64,000 nt of DNA from Lateolabrax maculatus (taxonomy: Eukaryota > Chordata > Actinopteri > Acropomatiformes > Lateolabracidae): the NCBI GenBank assembly GCA_031216445.1, contig CM062206.1, positions 10,766,001-10,830,000 on the forward strand, written 5' to 3'. A program made the position numbers and the translations under genes. This document shows, piece after piece, positions 25,212-36,800 of the stretch (within the stretch, counting starts at the first letter, position 1; every line of letters starts with the position of its first letter). The notes beneath the pieces were generated by a model. It had not been told where the DNA came from, searched no databases, and saw only the letters and a list, made by a program, of their open reading frames with translations.

Positions 25212-25214
<3 letters not shown>

Positions 25215-25255
<41 letters not shown>
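25215..25255. repeat. (TC)n microsatellite, 41 bp
   Basis: About 20 uninterrupted TC units, continuing as a looser CT-rich stretch to about 25290. Confidence 0.97.
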
Positions 25256-25257
<2 letters not shown>

Positions 25258-25559
25258 TTTTCTGTCTCTCTCCCTCTCCTCCTCCCCCTTATCCAGCTTC
25301 ACAGTTAAAGACTGCCATTAAAGCTGTAGAAAACCTGTGATAGGCCATTAACAATGGATTAGCCGTAACAATTCCATTTCCTCTCTCCCTGTGTTATCAC
25401 ATAGTCAAATGCTCCAAACCTCTAATTATATGCTGTTTGAATCATTGTCTTGGGACAAAGGGATGGGCTGAATCAACTGAATTCAATTTACACAACTCAA
25501 CTACACAAATGTTTGTACTCCTATACTGGTGTTGCCAGGACCCTTATTGATTTAATGCA

Positions 25560-25800
25560 TTCCCCAGCCCCTTAACCGTCACAACTAAATGCCTAACCCT
25601 TACCTTTACCATAACCCTACCCTAAACCTAATTCTAACCTGAGTCTTAAAACCAGGTCTGAACCCCCAAACAGCCCTTTGAAGGTCTGTCCAGAGTGTGG
25701 GCCGGTCAAAATGTCCCATTTTGGAAAAATGTCCTCACTCCCAAGGTCTAAAACTCAAGTTGGTTCTCACAAAGGTAGATGTAATACGTACACGCATGCA
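25560..25800. mobile_element. teleost interspersed repeat fragment ending in (AC)n
   Basis: The run of CCTAACCCTTACC, CATAACCCTACCC and AACCTAATTCTAACC, followed by AACAGCCCTTTGAAG, GTCAAAATGTCCC and GGTTCTCACAAAGGTAGA before a CA-repeat, matches a repeat I recognise as common in fish genomes and fish microsatellite clones. It has no coding capacity. Class and exact ends cannot be given without a repeat library. The telomere-like look of the first part is part of this repeat. Confidence 0.65.
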
Positions 25801-25850
25801 CGCACACGACACACACACACACACACGCACACACACACACACACACACAC
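25801..25850. repeat. (AC)n microsatellite at repeat end
   Basis: Imperfect CGCACACGAC start, then AC units with one G interruption, directly after the interspersed repeat fragment. It probably grew from that repeat's tail. Confidence 0.95.
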
Positions 25851-28800
25851 TAATGCCAAAAAAATGATCTTAATCACTTCTGACCTCTCCCATGATGGCA
25901 AGTTTGCACAGCTGTTAAAAAAGTAGGAAAAGCATGAAAGAACACTGTGGCTGTAATGGAAGTGTCATAAATAGTTCATAGCAGTTTTCCTGCAGGCAGC
26001 AGCATACCTTGCAGCCTCTGAACTGCTGCTTGGCTTTACAGTGGGAACTCCTCCAGAATTACATAATGCACCAGAAGTGTGTTTCATTTGCCAATATACT
26101 GGCACACATTGTGAGCTGTGCTCGCATTACATGAAATTAATGCTCTCTCTCTCTTACTTACTCACACACAAACACACACAATTTATACATACATATATAT
26201 AGAGAGAGAGGTCACCTTACAAAAAGCTTTATCCTTGTATTTTTGCCAAGTTAAGCTGGAAAGGATATATTCTTGCAGCAATAAGACCTGCCCTCTGCTG
26301 GTCAGTCCTTCTGTCCACGCTGTCCAAAGTTCAAAATCACATGTGTCTGTGTATGTTTGGGTGAGAGACAGTAAAAGAAAGTAGTTATCTGGATGTATCT
26401 ATCAAATAATTCCTGATTTGTGACATAGATATTCAAAAATGTCATCCCTCTGCATGCTGGGAAGACATTATAGAAACTAAACTGGTTATGCTGTAGACAA
26501 CAACCCTCGAATGTAGCAGGGGGCTCAAATGGTGTTGAGCAGGAACACACAACTAGTGACCATGTAAACCTAAATCCCCTGTCTAAATATTTCCATTTAA
26601 CAAGCCGTTATTTAGAAATTACTTGGCGAGGTGCCATTGAATGTTTGCCTGAATGCTTACAGGAGAGTTGAATCACAGCTGAGCGTGAAAGAAGTTAATT
26701 GAAAAGGAGAGGGTTGTTGGAAAATAGACTACTTTGCCTCTGTCACGACTCACTGCTTTTCCTTCTTGTTGTTGCTGCCAACACTGAATGGCCATAAACA
26801 GCCAATGAGATGCTACTGAGATCCTGGAAAGCAGTACAGTAATATGAAACCAGTCCATTCAAGGCAAATCACATTTGATATAAAGTGGACAATCACCAAT
26901 ATGTACTTTTGCAGTCTTCTTCTGTTTTCAGATTTTAGAGATGATTTCAAAGGTTTGTGGTTGTCACATGCACAGTTGCTGAAAGGAAAAACATTTTGCC
27001 AGATAAATAAAAGAAAAAAGAAGTTAAAGACAAATTGCCCATTCTCCAGTCATTGATTTCCACATTAAGCAGACCTTTACACTAACATTGTTCCCAGACG
27101 ATGCTCAGAGAGCTTATTGATTGTGGTGGACAGCCAGACACCACATATGCATCCTCAATCACCCATAGCAAAATTAAACATGTCCTTACGATAGCTGGGT
27201 ATCTAATTCTAGTTTGAGTTTGGAGGAGGTATGAGCATTAGTAAGTAGAGAAACAAAGAGAGACAGAAACAGATAAGAGAGGCAGATAGACCCTCTGGCC
27301 TCACATTGCAAGATAATGAGGTGAATTAATCCTGTATGTAGATAGGGTTATGCAGTTGTTCTGTGTAAAATAATGAATGATCTAAAATGGTTAGAAATAT
27401 CTAATGTTAAGATGGTATAATAAATAAATATAAAATTACTGACAACAATTATGATGCTTGGGATTTTAGTCATTTCCAGAGTTCCCACACATCCTTTAAT
27501 CTTAGCCATGTAGGGTTATTTGATTTAATTCAAAGGTGCCCATGTTTACGATATACCTTAATATAAATAAATCTCATATGCTATGTACTTTGGAAGAGCA
27601 GGATGGCTGACATGTTTTCTGTAATTTGAGGTGGAAGTGTATTAATTAGGATGAACCACTGCAAACACAGCCAAATTAAAAAATCATATAGAGTTATACA
27701 TCAGAGTCACACATGATACATAGTGAAAAAATAAGCTTGGTTGTATTATCAAAATAGACATCCATCAGACATACACATTATTCTCAGGATACAGTATATC
27801 AAGACTGAAAAGAAGAAATGTAAGGAGTCAACCGCAGTCTCCATGACAGCGAGATGCGAAGGTGGGTGTTGAACTATTCAGCAGGGACCGGCCCCCGCAG
27901 TGTGACCCTTATCAGTGGAATCAGAGGACCTAAACTACTCGCCTCCATTGCCTTGGACCTGAAGCCAGGCTCTGGGATGCCCGCTCTTCTGCTCCAGGCT
28001 ACAGCCTTCTCAAAGGCATATTAAGTCTTGGGTTGCTTTATTAAGGAACACAGTCAACACACAATTATAGCCTCATGCATGTTTTTTGGTGTGGAACTCA
28101 GAAGCCAGTGGGCAGAATGTGTGGGATTGGATCTGCATACAGTACTAGGCTTTCTGTGTGTGTGCATAATGTGGTTGAAATTGCTCAAAATATGCATTTG
28201 TTTATAAGTAGGTCATGAAATGAGAGAAGATTTGACATGCTTGTGGATGTATTTACTGTATGCATGTACTAGATAGGTGTGTCTATGAATGTATGTAGGT
28301 ATGTATGTATATTTCTATGTATTTGTCTATCTATCTTTTCAATGTTGCACTGTTTATGGAACTTGCAAGGATATTAGATATGTTTGCATACATGTACTGC
28401 AGCGATCACTGTGGTTGTAAAGCACAGTCCTACTCTTGACTGGGAAAAGTGATGGAGTATGCTGGACGGAGTCCTTGGCAGGCGGGTTGCACTACTGAAG
28501 AGAGGTGATCGACAGGGGTGCGTTTCGGCCCCCTGTTGAGGCGCAGCGGGGGGATATGTAAAGGTGAAGTTCTGGGTGTCAGGGCCCACAATGCAGACCC
28601 CCCGGGGATGGTAATCACCATGAGGCCAGCAACAGTCAGCACAGCAGTGGCCCCTCATCACAAAGACACTCCTCTCCAGAGACATGGCTGCGCCTTTGTG
28701 CTCCCCCACACTCTGAGTGTGTCCCACTCCAGGGGGCTTGAGAGGCACCACAGGGTGCCCATTAAACCATTAGGAGTGGAGGACAAACCTGACAGCCTGA

Positions 28801-29579
28801 TACACAAATACGCAGACACTCACATACAAATACACACAAGCATTTGAAACCTACACATGTACTGTAAGTACACAAATGCCCTGAGATGACAAAAGCAAAG
28901 CATTGTTCACTTAACATCGCTGTCAGCCGTTTGGGGCTTGAATGGCAGAACAATCTGTCATTTTTGTTTGCTCACTCACTTGCTGGCTAATCACTCATTG
29001 ACTCACTCACTCGCTTACTGACTGACTTACTGACTGACACTCATGCACTTTTTAGGTTCAATAGTTTATTGCCATGTCACCCAAGTTGATTGAGATTTGT
29101 CTTGATGCAACTCAGATAAAACAGAATCATACTGTGCTCATGTCTTATATATGTTCAAAGTGAAGAATGCCATAACACAATATCAAACCAGCACACGATT
29201 TCGAGTCTGTGCTAAAGTACCAGACTGATAAAAGAGACCGTATAATGTTATACAGACTATACAGACTATTCAAGAATTTTAATACTTTGTTTCAATTTTA
29301 ATTTTCCTCATTATTTTTGTTTTGAAATGTGAAGAAATCGATTTTAAATAGCAACCTATAGCCTAATATTGGTTATTATAGATACCAGTACTTTGGTCTG
29401 GTGGCCATGTCTCTATAAAACAAGTATGGAAGTGGTGAGCACATTCTTAATTGAGAAAACAGAGCTGTGGGTAGTGAGACATGATTATCAGTTTTGACAA
29501 CTTGTTTCCTGATAGACCAGAAGTTCAGGATGCAATGACTCTGTGATGTGATATATCAACATATAGTTATATTCGTATG
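25851..29579. other. intergenic desert segment
   Basis: No exon supported. It contains a small CA/TA/GA low-complexity patch at about 26140-26210, a CTCF-like motif at 26288-26301 (minus), two less AT-rich unique blocks at about 27830-28020 and 28430-28800 that look like conserved non-coding DNA, and a degenerate CTCA/CTGA repeat at about 28970-29045. Confidence 0.6.
26288..26301 (-). promoter_or_regulatory. CTCF-like motif
   Basis: The minus strand reads CCAGCAGAGGGCAG, a close match to the CTCF core consensus. It is the best of several such motifs in the window. Occupancy is inferred. Confidence 0.4.
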
Positions 29580-30400
29580 TCAAGTCAGGTCAATTTTATT
29601 TGAATAGTGCAAAATCATAACAAAAGTTATCTCAAGACACTTTTCACATAGAGTAGGTCTAGACCACACTCTTTAAAATATTATTTACAGAGACCCAACA
29701 ATTCCCACCATAAGCAGCACTTGGTGACAGTGGGGAGGAAAAACTTTTAACAGGTAGAAACCTCAAGCAGAATCGGGCTCTAGGTGGGCGGCCATCTGCC
29801 TCGACCGAGTTGGGTTGAAAGGGGAAGAGAGAAGGGGAGAGGGGAGCAGAGATAGAGCAGGAAGACAGAAAACATAATAACCAGACTTATAATAATAACT
29901 GTAGAGCAGGAACATGGGGGCAGTAGATGGCCTGTAGTCACAGATCAGGACTCTACAGCTCCAGAGGCAGAAATACCTGCAGAAAGTGAGAAGGCGAAAA
30001 AGCACAAAAACTACAGGGGAGATGCGGAGTTATTAACACAACATAGTAACATTAATGAAATAAGAATGCGTTCAGATGGAGAGGTAGAGGAGGGGAGAGA
30101 AACTCAGTTCATGGGAAATCCCCCAGCAGTCTAGGCCTTTAGCAGCATAACTAAGGGATGGTTCAGTGCTCACCTGAGCCAGCCCTAACTAAAAGCTTTA
30201 TCAAAGAGGAACGTTTTCAACATATTCTTAAATAAGGGGAGAGTGTCTGCCTCCCGAACCCAAACTAAGAGCTGGTTCCACAGGAGAGGAGCTTGATAAC
30301 AGAAAGTTCACCTACCTTGTATCACCTACAAGTCTAGTTGCCCTAATGCAAACGGGAGTACAACACTGGAGAGATGTTCACTGTACTAACCGTCACGTCT
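29580..30400. mobile_element. common teleost interspersed repeat, truncated copy
   Basis: Diagnostic phrases I recognise from very abundant fish repeats occur in order: TTTTAACAGGTAGAAACCTC with GCAGAATCGGGCTC, GGGCGGCCATCTGCCTCGAC, AACTAAGGGATGGTTCAG, GCCCTAACTAAAAGCTTTAT, GAGTGTCTGCCTCCCGAACC and GAGCTGGTTCCACAGGAGAG. It has no intact coding sequence and appears truncated near 30400. I cannot assign a named family without a repeat library. Ends are approximate. Confidence 0.8.
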
Positions 30401-31940
30401 GTAGTCATTAAGACGGCTGATGTTTTTTTTCCTCAGGCACTGAAAGAAGAACCTTTACTTGGAGCAAACACAAACCTTGGAAGGTCGTAGTGGCCAGTAA
30501 ACAATGGTAGTGAGTGCTAGGGTAAGTTCATTAGCATAGTGCTCGAGGGTGGCTTTAACACACCGGCCCTGTAGCCATTGTGTTTATTTGGCAGAGCAGA
30601 GTTCTGGCTTCAGGTTCTGAGATAGTAAAAAATATGTTGCCACTAACAAGAGAGAAGGGGTGGGTGGTGGTTTACATCAGTTCCGAATCTGCAATATAAT
30701 GCATTAAATATTTTGAGGAAAGAAGCAGTTCAAACTAGACTAGGGTGCTTGGTATTGCGCTCTGTGATGTCTGCAAGCTTTGACACCCTTGACATATTTG
30801 CCCTGTAGCTTAGTCTCTAAGCTACAGTCTTGTCTTTGGAGCAAGCTTTAGGTTTTTTTTTTCACAGCCTGTTCTTAATGGCCTCATACTGTATACTTTC
30901 TACAAAGCAACCTGAATTCATCATTGAACCAGGCCTTTCTGTTGCTAAAAAAACAGTATTAGTTAGAAGGTGTACACTTTCTGAGAAAGTGAAATTTTAC
31001 AGTATCATTGTCAATATTATGAATGTCCTCTTTATCAGTCTTATAAAACTGTGCTGTCTTTCAGCATGTCAGTGGAGCAGTCTGTGTTTCTCAACACATT
31101 TGATGAAAGGCTCGCTCGCTCACTCACTCACTCACTCACTATACTAATAAGGTCAATACATAAATACAAAAACATAAAATGCTTGTCTTAATAAAGCAGA
31201 CATGTTATGGGTACAGATTCTAAACAAACAAATTCTACCACTCACCCTCATCAACATCAGTTTCACCAAATATTAGATGCTTTGTGTAAATTATGAAATT
31301 ATATCTTGCACTGAATGCCATAGTTCCTCATATTAATAAACAGTGATCATCAATACATTATTTTGTTCATGGCTACTACACAACACAGAAGTGTAATAAA
31401 ATGTTATTTTGCTTGGCCTAATTAAGGTTAACGTATCCATGTAATAATATTACAGCATTAAATGCATTTACAGAGTGAATCAGGATAAACAGTGTAAGTA
31501 TTGAAAATGTTGGATCTTAATCCAAGAAAGGGAAGTCCAGAGCAAATTCTACCTGCCTATTATTTTCATGATTAAACCATAACCTACTGACGGTTGAATT
31601 TTGCTATATTATAATGGAAACATGGTGCACATTAAAGTGTGGGTGGGGGTTGGCTCACTCATTTCTCCACTATATTGCTGACACCCATAGATGCCAGTGT
31701 GATGGGTAGGTACAGGACAGGAGACACAACTGCTAGACTGTGATGAATAGATACATGCAGCCTGTGATAAAGGGAGGCATTACCTGTTGACAATAAGAGT
31801 GACATTTTTACACATTTAACATATTTCATAAGACACTTCCCACTCATAGGGATCCATGATCTAAATCTCAATTTACCTATGATTAGCCTATTTTAGCCTA
31901 TATTTAGTTTATTATTTTTTAAATTTTTTTTTATGGCTCT
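30401..31940. other. intergenic, no gene seen
   Basis: AT-rich unique sequence. A CTCG/CTCA tetranucleotide run lies at 31111-31140. No exon evidence. Confidence 0.65.
31111..31140. repeat. (CTCA)n tetranucleotide repeat
   Basis: CTCG units followed by about five CTCA/CACT units. Confidence 0.85.
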
Positions 31941-31949
31941 TTTTCTGCC

Positions 31950-32170
31950 TAAAAAAGGCGGAAATTGAAACCGGAAGTGAAATTAAATGGCGCGAATTCG
32001 TCCCGTTGGCGTAATTGTTTATGTCAAGTAATCAATAGGCCCACACACCCTGTAAAGCGGTTAGTATTTCACTTTGCTGTGCGTCAGAGGAAAAGTTTTT
32101 ATCAAACCAACTGGATAAAAAGACTCAGGATTATACTACGCTTTCAGAAGCGCGGGAATGTTTTTCAAAG
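31950..32170 (+). promoter_or_regulatory. candidate promoter: E2F, IRF/ISRE and ETS motif cluster
   Basis: Within ~210 bp the sequence shows GGCGGAAA (E2F type, 31957-31964), GAAATTGAAACC (ISRE/IRF type, 31961-31972), an overlapping ACCGGAAGTG (ETS type, 31970-31979), TGGCGCGAA (31988-31996) and GCGCGGGAA (E2F type, 32150-32158). This CpG-containing cluster is unlike the AT-rich flanks. No conserved protein follows it. Strong GTAAGT donor-like sites occur downstream on the plus strand (32545) and on the minus strand (32367 downward). It could start a spliced non-coding or lineage-specific transcript. It could also be an enhancer or decayed element. Confidence 0.3.
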
Positions 32171-32237
32171 TAAAATTCCGTTTCCTTTCAGCTGGTTCAG
32201 GGTTTGACTGCAGACTTACTGATCAAACTGCAACTAG

Positions 32238-32408
32238 TTAACGTTAACTCTCCTGGTTGAACAGCTGAGACAAGTGGATGTAAAAGTTGCGAGGCTAAAA
32301 AGCAAATGTTTACGAAATAAGGAGTCAGAAGATTGTGAGAACAAGAGATTTTGGAAGAAGCACTTACTCGCCATGGGGGTTTTTCATCATCTGTGGAGGA
32401 AAGCTTGA
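32238..32408 (+). other. unassigned open segment, charged coiled-coil-like (possible exon or gene relic)
   Basis: This frame of 56 codons between stops reads VEQLRQVDVKVARLKSKCLR then NKESEDCENKRFWKKHLLAM and ends at TGA. The Lys/Arg/Glu-rich heptad-like composition resembles a coiled-coil fragment, but I recognise no family. It lacks a start near its beginning. The only upstream acceptor with a good pyrimidine tract (32190-32191) leads into a different frame or a stop. It may be chance, a relic exon or part of an old transposon protein. Confidence 0.15.
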
Positions 32409-32409
32409 T

Positions 32410-33758
32410 ACCACCAAAGGGAAAGTTAACCTTTAAATATGGAAATATACAATTCAAGAAACACTGAGATGAGGCCGTTGTTACCACAACCTATACCTAA
32501 CCGGATTGGCACATGTACTTGATCCTCATGTAGACCTTCAAACAGTAAGTGCAAATATTTGTTCTTATTTTCTGATATTTGTGCACCGTTGTGTGTTGTT
32601 GGCCGCCGTGCCATCAGCTCATTGTGTTGTGCATCTCTCCATCTGAACTTGATCCTGTTCTGCTTGTTTTTACATACTGTTGGATTATGTTCTCTTTAAG
32701 TGAGTTTGGTTTCAGGCATATGACATACTCCCTTAGTCTTTACAGTAGGGCTGTGGTTTTTATTAGAATATTTAAGAAAATATAAATATGTTCATCATTT
32801 TTGGGTGCTATTCTGTCACTTAACTGTGAGTTTATGTAAGTCTTGAGGATTCATACAACTAAATGTTAAACTCAGTGAGGTTTGTTTGATTTGGAAGCTA
32901 GACTTGTGGCATAAGAAGTAAACATCGCCTGAATATTTCCATTCAGTGTTTAGTCAACCCTTTGTTTCGCTGGAAAGTATCATAGTCCTGCATTATTTAG
33001 CCAGTAGGTTGCAGTATTTGACATTTTTGGCATAGAGTATGACTGTGCACTCAGTCAAATTTATTGCTAAAAATGCATAACCCCCCATATGACTCTTCCT
33101 ATCATAATTTAATATTATAATGCACGTATTGCCAGTATATTTCTGTTGCAGAATATGTAAACCTTTGACTGAACTATGTGCTGGTCAGTTCTTGGTGTTA
33201 TGTGTGAATATAAAATATACGGGAGGTAAATATTCTATTCCACAATAATTCATTCCCTTTGGTCACGTTTATGAGGCCTGTCAAGAATAAAAGTGCACAA
33301 AACATAAGAATGAATGGGTGAGAGGCTGCGTCTGTAATTAAACATTTATGGCGTTAAGTTTCAGAAGCCTCTCACTGCATTTTTCAACATCACTCACTCA
33401 GTCTGTAGAGCCCCACTTTATGAGCTTTCATGTTATTCTTTTTCAGGACATGACTCTAACTTTTCAGTAAGAAGTGTGTAGGCCTACTGATTTTCACCTA
33501 AGAGTAGCATTTAACAACAGGAAGAGTAAGGAGAGATGAGAGCCATTTAGCAGAAAGTGTCAGTGGTAGAATAAACAAGAAAAAGGGTAACAAAAGTGGC
33601 TTTGCTGAAGTCATGCATTATGAACGGTGCTGCCAGGTTCAAACGATGAGGTAAAGTGGAATGGCCACTCACATCAGCATGCAATAAGTCTTTACGGACC
33701 ACGACTAGGGACTTTAAAAAAACAAATGCTCATTTATACAGCAGTGTTAGGATAGTAC

Positions 33759-33760
<2 letters not shown>
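32410..33760. other. intergenic, no gene seen
   Basis: AT-rich unique sequence with one donor-like CAGTAAGTG near 32543-32551. Nothing else supportable. Confidence 0.6.

Positions 33761-33801
<41 letters not shown>
33761..33801. repeat. (CT)n microsatellite, about 41 bp
   Basis: Twenty CT units. The SLSLSLS frame across it is an artefact. Confidence 0.97.
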
Positions 33802-33803
<2 letters not shown>

Positions 33804-36800
33804 CAACACTTCTATTCTCTTTTTTCTTTAGTCATACACACACTTGCATTCATTAACATACACATGCATGTATGAATGTGCCCATGTACACACACAAAAG
33901 ACAACTCTTTAGTCTTTGTTTCTTAACAAGACCTCTACTGTGACTACCGGGACTGTGAAGGTCAGGCAGACAGCTGTATGACTGCAGCCTAAAGAACTGC
34001 CTCATGAAACAATTGACATACTGGGCTGCCTGAAGGGACGCTGTGTGTTTGTAGTTAGATACATAATTAGTTTTTTTAGGATGTTCAGTGTCAGGCTGAA
34101 AAGATAATCTTCTACCAGAGCTGAACAACATGCACTTAATGCACATTGATGCAACACATGGCTGGTTTGATTATATGAATATGAAAATACTGAGAGATCA
34201 TAAACATTTGTTCATGGACAGAGATTTTGTCATACTGTTTACACCATAGTAGCTTTCACTTTAATACATTTTGTTGGGTGTGTACCAATGTTGAATTTTT
34301 TTCATTTTCATTTGATTTTTACGTTAATGTAACGAAGCACGTCGACGTGCATAAACAGACATTTCTGTGAGTCAGTCAGTTTCATCATCTGTGGTGTAAA
34401 TTAGTTTGGGATTCACTATTTGACAACATGTGATAAGTTGCACTAAAATTTGAGGATGAAAATATTACTAATTAAATTTCAAGATTGACCATTAGGAAGT
34501 ATTTTGATATTGTGTCAATAACAGATAAGAGAAAATATGAAATACGAATGTTTGACAGAGTAAAACTGTGGGGTGGAATATTTAGCATGTCAGGATCTAC
34601 GTCAGAGTAACACACTTTATTAAATAAGCATTGTAATTCATTTTTATCACCAAGACTTGCTCAATGCATCACTTAGATAACTGAAGATAACTGTAGGCCT
34701 AAATTTGAATTTTGTGTGAAAGTATCAATAAATACATATGCTGTTTTGAGAAAATTAGGTGCACACAGTGTTTGAAGATGAATGATTTTCATTTAAGGAT
34801 TGTGCCAAAGCAACTGAGGAAAAACTGTAAAAGCCGGCCAAGCTGGATAAACCATTTAAATACACAACAAGTCTTTACTTGATTGAGTCACAGTCACTGT
34901 TTTTACTGATTTTTTTTTTATTGTGCCTGACTTGAGTGTTCGGTCTGTCCTCTGAAACCCACAGGAAGTAATTTCTCAAAACATGCTGCCATACATGTAT
35001 TATTGTCCTCTTATTGTGGCCTTTAAATGGCAGCTACAACAGAATAATTGAAGAATTCCAGCACTAAAATCTGTCATAATTTGTTCCATTTATGAAATTG
35101 GTGTGATCAGTCAGACTAAGCGTGGCTGTGACCTTTGTCAAATGGCAGATTTTTTGTTTTGTAACAAATGTGTGCAGATGCTGACAACCATGAATGATGA
35201 CATCATATGTTGGCCAGTCTTGTGCTGTTGTGTATTTACTGCAGACAGGAACATCTGTTGGCCAATAAGTGTTCATGTGCGTGCCGCGGTGACAGTAGCT
35301 GTGGTCAGTCACATAGTGGCTCATGACATCGGGTTAATTTACTGCCCACAGTACACGGTCATTGCGTCATTGTGCGTTATCTTGTGTGACACAGGCATTG
35401 GTTGTGTGGAAAGTGGGACACCTGTAACTGATATGTCTTTTGTGTAATTTTTTTCCTTTTTTTTTTTTTTTAAATGAAAAAAATGATCTGATTGTATGTG
35501 CTGAATAGACAGCTATTGTTACTGTAGGTAATTTAATACCAAAGGATGACTGCTTATTAAGTCCAGGTGAAAGCAGAAACACAAGGCACATTATCAATTC
35601 ATACGTGTCATTTTTATAAAGATATGAAATAACAAAAAGGGCCGTTTAAATGCTGAGTGGTAATTACAAACCTGTGGTAAAAAATCGAGGGAATTATCTA
35701 TCTATGTCACACAAACAGAAAAACACGAGTATGAATCAATACTTATAAACATATTCTGTCACCTAGTATTCTAAGTGATGTAAAAAAAAAAAATCCTGCC
35801 GTGGGAAGCCATGATTTATAGCTATGTGCGAAATGCATAGCACTCTATAGAAATGATGAATTACCTGCTGTATACTTGGGAGTGAATCAATACATCGAGT
35901 TCATACATTGCTGTGATAGTGCCCCTCACATTCAGTACAAGTGAATACATTTTGCATTTACCAATTCTTTTTATATACTCCATATACAATATCTTTGGGA
36001 CTCTGTTCCTGCTCATTGTTGAAGTGCAGTTCAGCAGCCTGAGGCCTGTGGTGAGTTTTTCAGCTTAATTTGACTGGCCTCTTCCATCTTTGTCATCGGA
36101 GGGCTGTTTTTGGACCTGGCTACCACATTATTAATAACGCTGATACATTCTCATTTGGCCCACCACGGGAAATGAATTATTCTAATGGGCATAATTCCAC
36201 TGTCGCTTCTATTCCCCCTCCTTAGCATGTGGGCCAAGATGGATGAGATGTGTGATTTAGTTGAACAGTGACATGGATGCAGCGATTAAACGTTCTTAAG
36301 CTGAGCTGTGAGCACGACTGTAGGGTCTGTATGTGGAGAAAATACTTTCATCAGAGATTAATTCAAGCAAGCACAATACGAGAGACATTGGTGGGGGATA
36401 GGGAGCTGTTCAATGACTAATAATGCAATGAATATTAATCAGCTGATACTAACATGGTCCCCTCTGGCCAAACAATCTTTCAACTGTTCACTCATCTGTG
36501 GGAGGTCAGCCAAGCCAGTGCTGTCCAAACACAAAGAAAGCTGTTTGTTTATCGTGATGACTGCCATTTCCACCATCACACCCTTCGGTTCAACACTCTC
36601 AACACTCTCTCTCTCTCTCTCTATCGATGTCATCCCACTCTTTCTAGCCAGCGTTTTGGTCTAGGGTAACTCTGCTCTTCCGCACCCAACTTTGACAAAT
36701 GTGCTGTGCATGTATAATATAATCCAGCTACCATTTGGCATTACTCGATTTGGTACCGAGCCATGCTCTAATTGGAAACATTGCCGTCATGCTGGACTCT

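Larger units (their letters stand above)
18815..25214. other. intergenic desert segment
   Basis: No coding exon seen. Notable items are a perfect 12-bp-arm hairpin at 19174-19200, a CTCF-like motif at 19332-19345, a homeodomain-site cluster at 21778-21892 with a 16-bp palindrome, and a full RFX X-box at 23181-23195. A short G-rich TTAGGGTTA-like stretch near 22460 is a single occurrence and not a telomere array. Confidence 0.6.

Noticed and set aside
25590..25650. Telomere-like CCCTAA-rich stretch
   Set aside because: Irregular CCTAAC/CCTTACC phrases belong to a common teleost interspersed repeat. There is no tandem TTAGGG array.
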